From positions 9,486,001 through 9,550,000 of the forward strand of contig NZ_CP109055.1 of NCBI RefSeq assembly GCF_035975855.1: a stretch of DNA of 64,000 nucleotides, written 5' to 3'. Below are positions 62,057 through 64,000 of the stretch, piece by piece. Positions within the stretch are counted from its first letter, which is position 1. Every line of letters starts with the position of its first letter. The stretch is from Streptomyces sp. NBC_01304 (lineage in GTDB: Bacteria; Actinomycetota; Actinomycetes; Streptomycetales; Streptomycetaceae). The position numbers and the translations under genes are program-made. The notes under the pieces are model-generated. The model saw only the letters and a list, made by a program, of their open reading frames with translations. It did no database searches and was not told the origin of the DNA.

Positions 62057-63283
62057 TCAAGCGGCGGCGGCAAGTTCGGCGGGGAACGCGGCGCTCTCGT
62101 CGAACAGCTTGCTGTGCTGGAGGCAGTGGTAGAGCTGGCCGATCATGCGGTTGAACAGGTTGCGCTGAGCGGCCGCGTGCCAATCGCCAATCTCGCGTCG
62201 TCGGCGGTAGTGGGCGTTGGCTCCGGCGGAGGCCCTGAGTGAGGCAAAGGACCAGAGGTAGCCGGCGTGGTTGAGCCGGTCGTTCTTCACCCAACGCCGG
62301 GTGATGGACGACTTCTTGCCGGAGGCCCTGGTGATGGGCGAGGAGCCCGCATACGCCTTCAGGCCGCGGGCGTCGGCGAAGCGGGTGTGGTCATCCCCGA
62401 TCTCTGCCAGGATCCGGGCGGCGAGCTGGATGCCGAGCCCGGGGAAACTCAGCAGGATCTTGGCGTCCGGGTGCTGAGGGAACTGCTCTTCCACCGCCTT
62501 GGCCAGATCATCGGCGGCGGTGCAGGCCGCTTCCAGCTGGACGAGGAGCGCGAGCATCTGTTTGCCGAGGGCATCTTCGACGAGCGGCGGCTGGTGGGCC
62601 CACTCAGCGCGGAAGACGTCGCGGACCCGTTCGGCTTCCGCCTCAATGCCGCGCTTGCGGCCGGCTCGCTTGAGGGCGGCCTGGAGCTGAGTGCGGGTCA
62701 GTCGCGCGGCCCGAGCGGGAGTAGGAGCTGCCCTCAGGAGTTCACGGGCCTCGGGGCGGCACAGGCCATTGGCCCAGGTGGCGAACGCTTCCAGGGCGGC
62801 CGGGTAGTACTCGCGCAGTAGGGAGCGGAGCTGGTTGGCGAGCTGCTGGCGATTCCACAGCGAGTCCTGTTGAGCACGGGCGAGGACGGCGATCGCACGG
62901 CCGAGATCGGAGTCTTCGGGCAGGGGCCGGTGGGCGTGCATGTCGGTGCGCAGGATGTTCGCCAGGACGAGGGCGTCGCCGGGGTCGGACTTCTTGCGTG
63001 AGACCGAGTGCCGGTCGCGGTAGCGCGCCGCGGCCATCGGGTTGATCGCGAACACCTGGCGATTGCCGGTCCGCAGGACGGCGACCAGCAGGCCGCGGGA
63101 GGTCTCGATCGCGACCGGGATCGGGTTCTCCCTGCTGTCGCCGTGCTCGGTGAGCAGGTCCAGCAGGATCTTGTAGCCGGCCGCGTCGTCGGTGATGTGC
63201 CGTTTGGCCAGTAACTGGCCGGTGTCGTCGACCAGGGCGACGTCGTGCGTGTGTTCCGCCCAGTCGATGCCGCAGTAGATCAA
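62057..63283 (-). CDS. IS110-family transposase
   Basis: 408 residues from TTG 63283 (GGGAGGGG 6 bases upstream). The DEDD/RuvC-like domain has YCGIDWAEHTHDVALVD (Asp), AIETSRGLL (Glu) and KSDPGDALVLANILRTD (Asp-Asp). The C-terminal domain has LLSFPGLGIQLAARILAEIG, GLKAYAGSSPITRASGKKSS (with the serine expected as nucleophile) and NRMIGQLYHCLQHSKLFDE. It is full length with all acidic residues, so it may be active. IS110 enzymes are guided by an RNA from the element end, probably in the 200 bp upstream. Confidence 0.93.
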   Translation of the reverse strand: MIYCGIDWAEHTHDVALVDDTGQLLAKRHITDDAAGYKILLDLLTEHGDSRENPIPVAIETSRGLLVAVLRTGNRQVFAINPMAAARYRDRHSVSRKKSDPGDALVLANILRTDMHAHRPLPEDSDLGRAIAVLARAQQDSLWNRQQLANQLRSLLREYYPAALEAFATWANGLCRPEARELLRAAPTPARAARLTRTQLQAALKRAGRKRGIEAEAERVRDVFRAEWAHQPPLVEDALGKQMLALLVQLEAACTAADDLAKAVEEQFPQHPDAKILLSFPGLGIQLAARILAEIGDDHTRFADARGLKAYAGSSPITRASGKKSSITRRWVKNDRLNHAGYLWSFASLRASAGANAHYRRRREIGDWHAAAQRNLFNRMIGQLYHCLQHSKLFDESAAFPAELAAAA

Positions 63284-63480
63284 GGCTTTCCCCTCCCGAT
63301 GTGCTGGTGTTCGCGCTGGTTACGAGCGCATGCGGGCCACGCGAGCGACCTAATCCCAGGCCTCAACCACGAAGGGCCGGGCCGACACCTCACAAGCCGT
63401 TCGTGGCACCAGCGCACCCCACGGGCCCCGGTCTGCGCAGGAACTCAGGCGGCTCGGGCGTAACGAGAGGTCACCGTGCG
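63284..63480 (-). other. Putative IS110 left end / bridge-RNA region
   Basis: The non-coding stretch upstream of the IS110 transposase (minus strand). In the IS110 subgroup this end encodes the bridge RNA. Several short complementary runs (for example GGCCGGG, GCGCTGG/CCAGCGC) could fold. Position is the main evidence; no boundary was identified. Confidence 0.3.
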
Positions 63481-63901
63481 GTGGGCTCGCACCACCAACA
63501 CCAACGAGTGATCAAGGGTGTGGGTGTTGACGCTCGACGGCGCTGGGCAGCCTCGTTCTAGCTCGAGGCATTGGAACCGGGGCGGCTCTAGAGGTCTGCC
63601 CAGCGCCGACGACCGCCAGCGCCTCCTGCCAATTGGGTAGGGGCCACGGAGACGCCAGACGCCGCTTGTCTCCCTCGAGGCATGAGCTGCCCAGTGTTCA
63701 AAAAGCGTCCGTCTGGCGCCGCAACCGCCACCACCACGCGCCAAGACCGTGCACCCGGTCTACGTTGAGGCGTGACCGCCCGGCTGCGCGTAGATGTCAC
63801 GATCCGGCACTCGAACATCCCGAGCCTCACCTGCTCCCTGGGGATGTCCTTATCAAGGGATTAGGTGTTCGAAGTCTCAACTCGCTGGCACAGGAGCCTC
63901 G
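63481..63901. other. No gene recognised
   Basis: About 420 bp between the IS110 end and the partial transposase. Minus-strand open frames here lack starts and protein-like composition. The AT-richer part at 63840-63880 may carry the promoter of the edge gene. Confidence 0.35.
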
Positions 63902-64000
63902 TTGGTTTCCTATCCTGCCGCACTCGACCTGCCGCATGCGCTCGTCGAGTGGGTCACCATGCTCATCGTCACCCGCGAGGGTGACCGTCGCTGCAAGCTC
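63902..64000 (+). CDS. Partial transposase N-terminus at window edge
   Basis: TTG 63902 with AGGAG 5 bases upstream. The frame reads LVSYPAALDLPHALVEWVTM, LIVTREGDRRCKL and leaves the window. It resembles openings of Streptomyces IS5/IS4-group transposases (VSYPAAxDVxxxTL). Only 33 codons are present. Confidence 0.5.
   Translation, partial: MVSYPAALDLPHALVEWVTMLIVTREGDRRCKL

Noticed and set aside
63445..63744. 99-codon minus-strand frame near the IS110 end
   Set aside because: No start signal; lies partly in the probable non-coding IS end.

Overview
The window is high-GC actinobacterial DNA, almost certainly Streptomyces. Supporting signs are codon use, a WhiB-like protein, two LuxR-type two-component systems, a class E sortase substrate (LAETG), a microbial transglutaminase, GTG starts and 4-bp gene overlaps. 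The many IS relics, plasmid-type gene fragments and truncated genes suggest an accessory region such as a chromosome arm or large plasmid.

Layout. 1-4.5 kb: IS481 relic, frameshifted gene, peptidoglycan-binding protein, WhiB-like regulator, then a tight tRNA-Leu(UAA) / deaminase / tRNA(CAU) unit. 4.7-6.5 kb: aldo/keto reductase lacking the usual catalytic lysine and a broken surface-protein gene. 6.5-14.7 kb: sugar operon (binding protein, two permeases, GH36, LacI regulator) with a divergent secreted glycosidase-like gene. 14.7-19.6 kb: trypsin homologue lacking two of three catalytic residues, MerR regulator, two-component system. 19.9-22 kb: transglutaminase operon whose first gene encodes two copies of a propeptide-like motif. 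22-28 kb: EF-hand protein, ricin-type lectin, second two-component system, polysaccharide deacetylase. 28-34 kb: STAND ATPase and a 1,154-residue LAETG surface protein. 34.5-42.4 kb: TPR regulator and a five-gene chorismate-to-indole operon (trpC, trpA, trpD, class II DAHP synthase, PhzE-type synthase) without trpB. 42.4-49 kb: transposon graveyard holding a low-GC pair (membrane protein, geranylgeranyl-reductase-like flavoprotein) and a serine recombinase, flanked by direct repeats. 49.7-54.8 kb: a regulator gene broken by an IS5-type element that itself carries an intact IS21-type element. 55-64 kb: small plasmid-type genes, a secreted lectin with an unassigned C-terminal domain, IS630 relics, a GH26 mannanase-like lipoprotein, an IS110 element and a partial transposase at the edge.

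Functional groups: glycan capture and hydrolysis (GH36 operon, GH26, deacetylase), extracellular protein cross-linking (transglutaminase operon), surface display, and a dedicated anthranilate/indole supply operon. The points most worth checking are the stand-alone propeptide repeats, the tRNA-deaminase-tRNA unit, the trpB-less indole operon and the doubly substituted trypsin homologue. Everything here was read by eye. No database search was run, and family assignments rest on remembered motifs.
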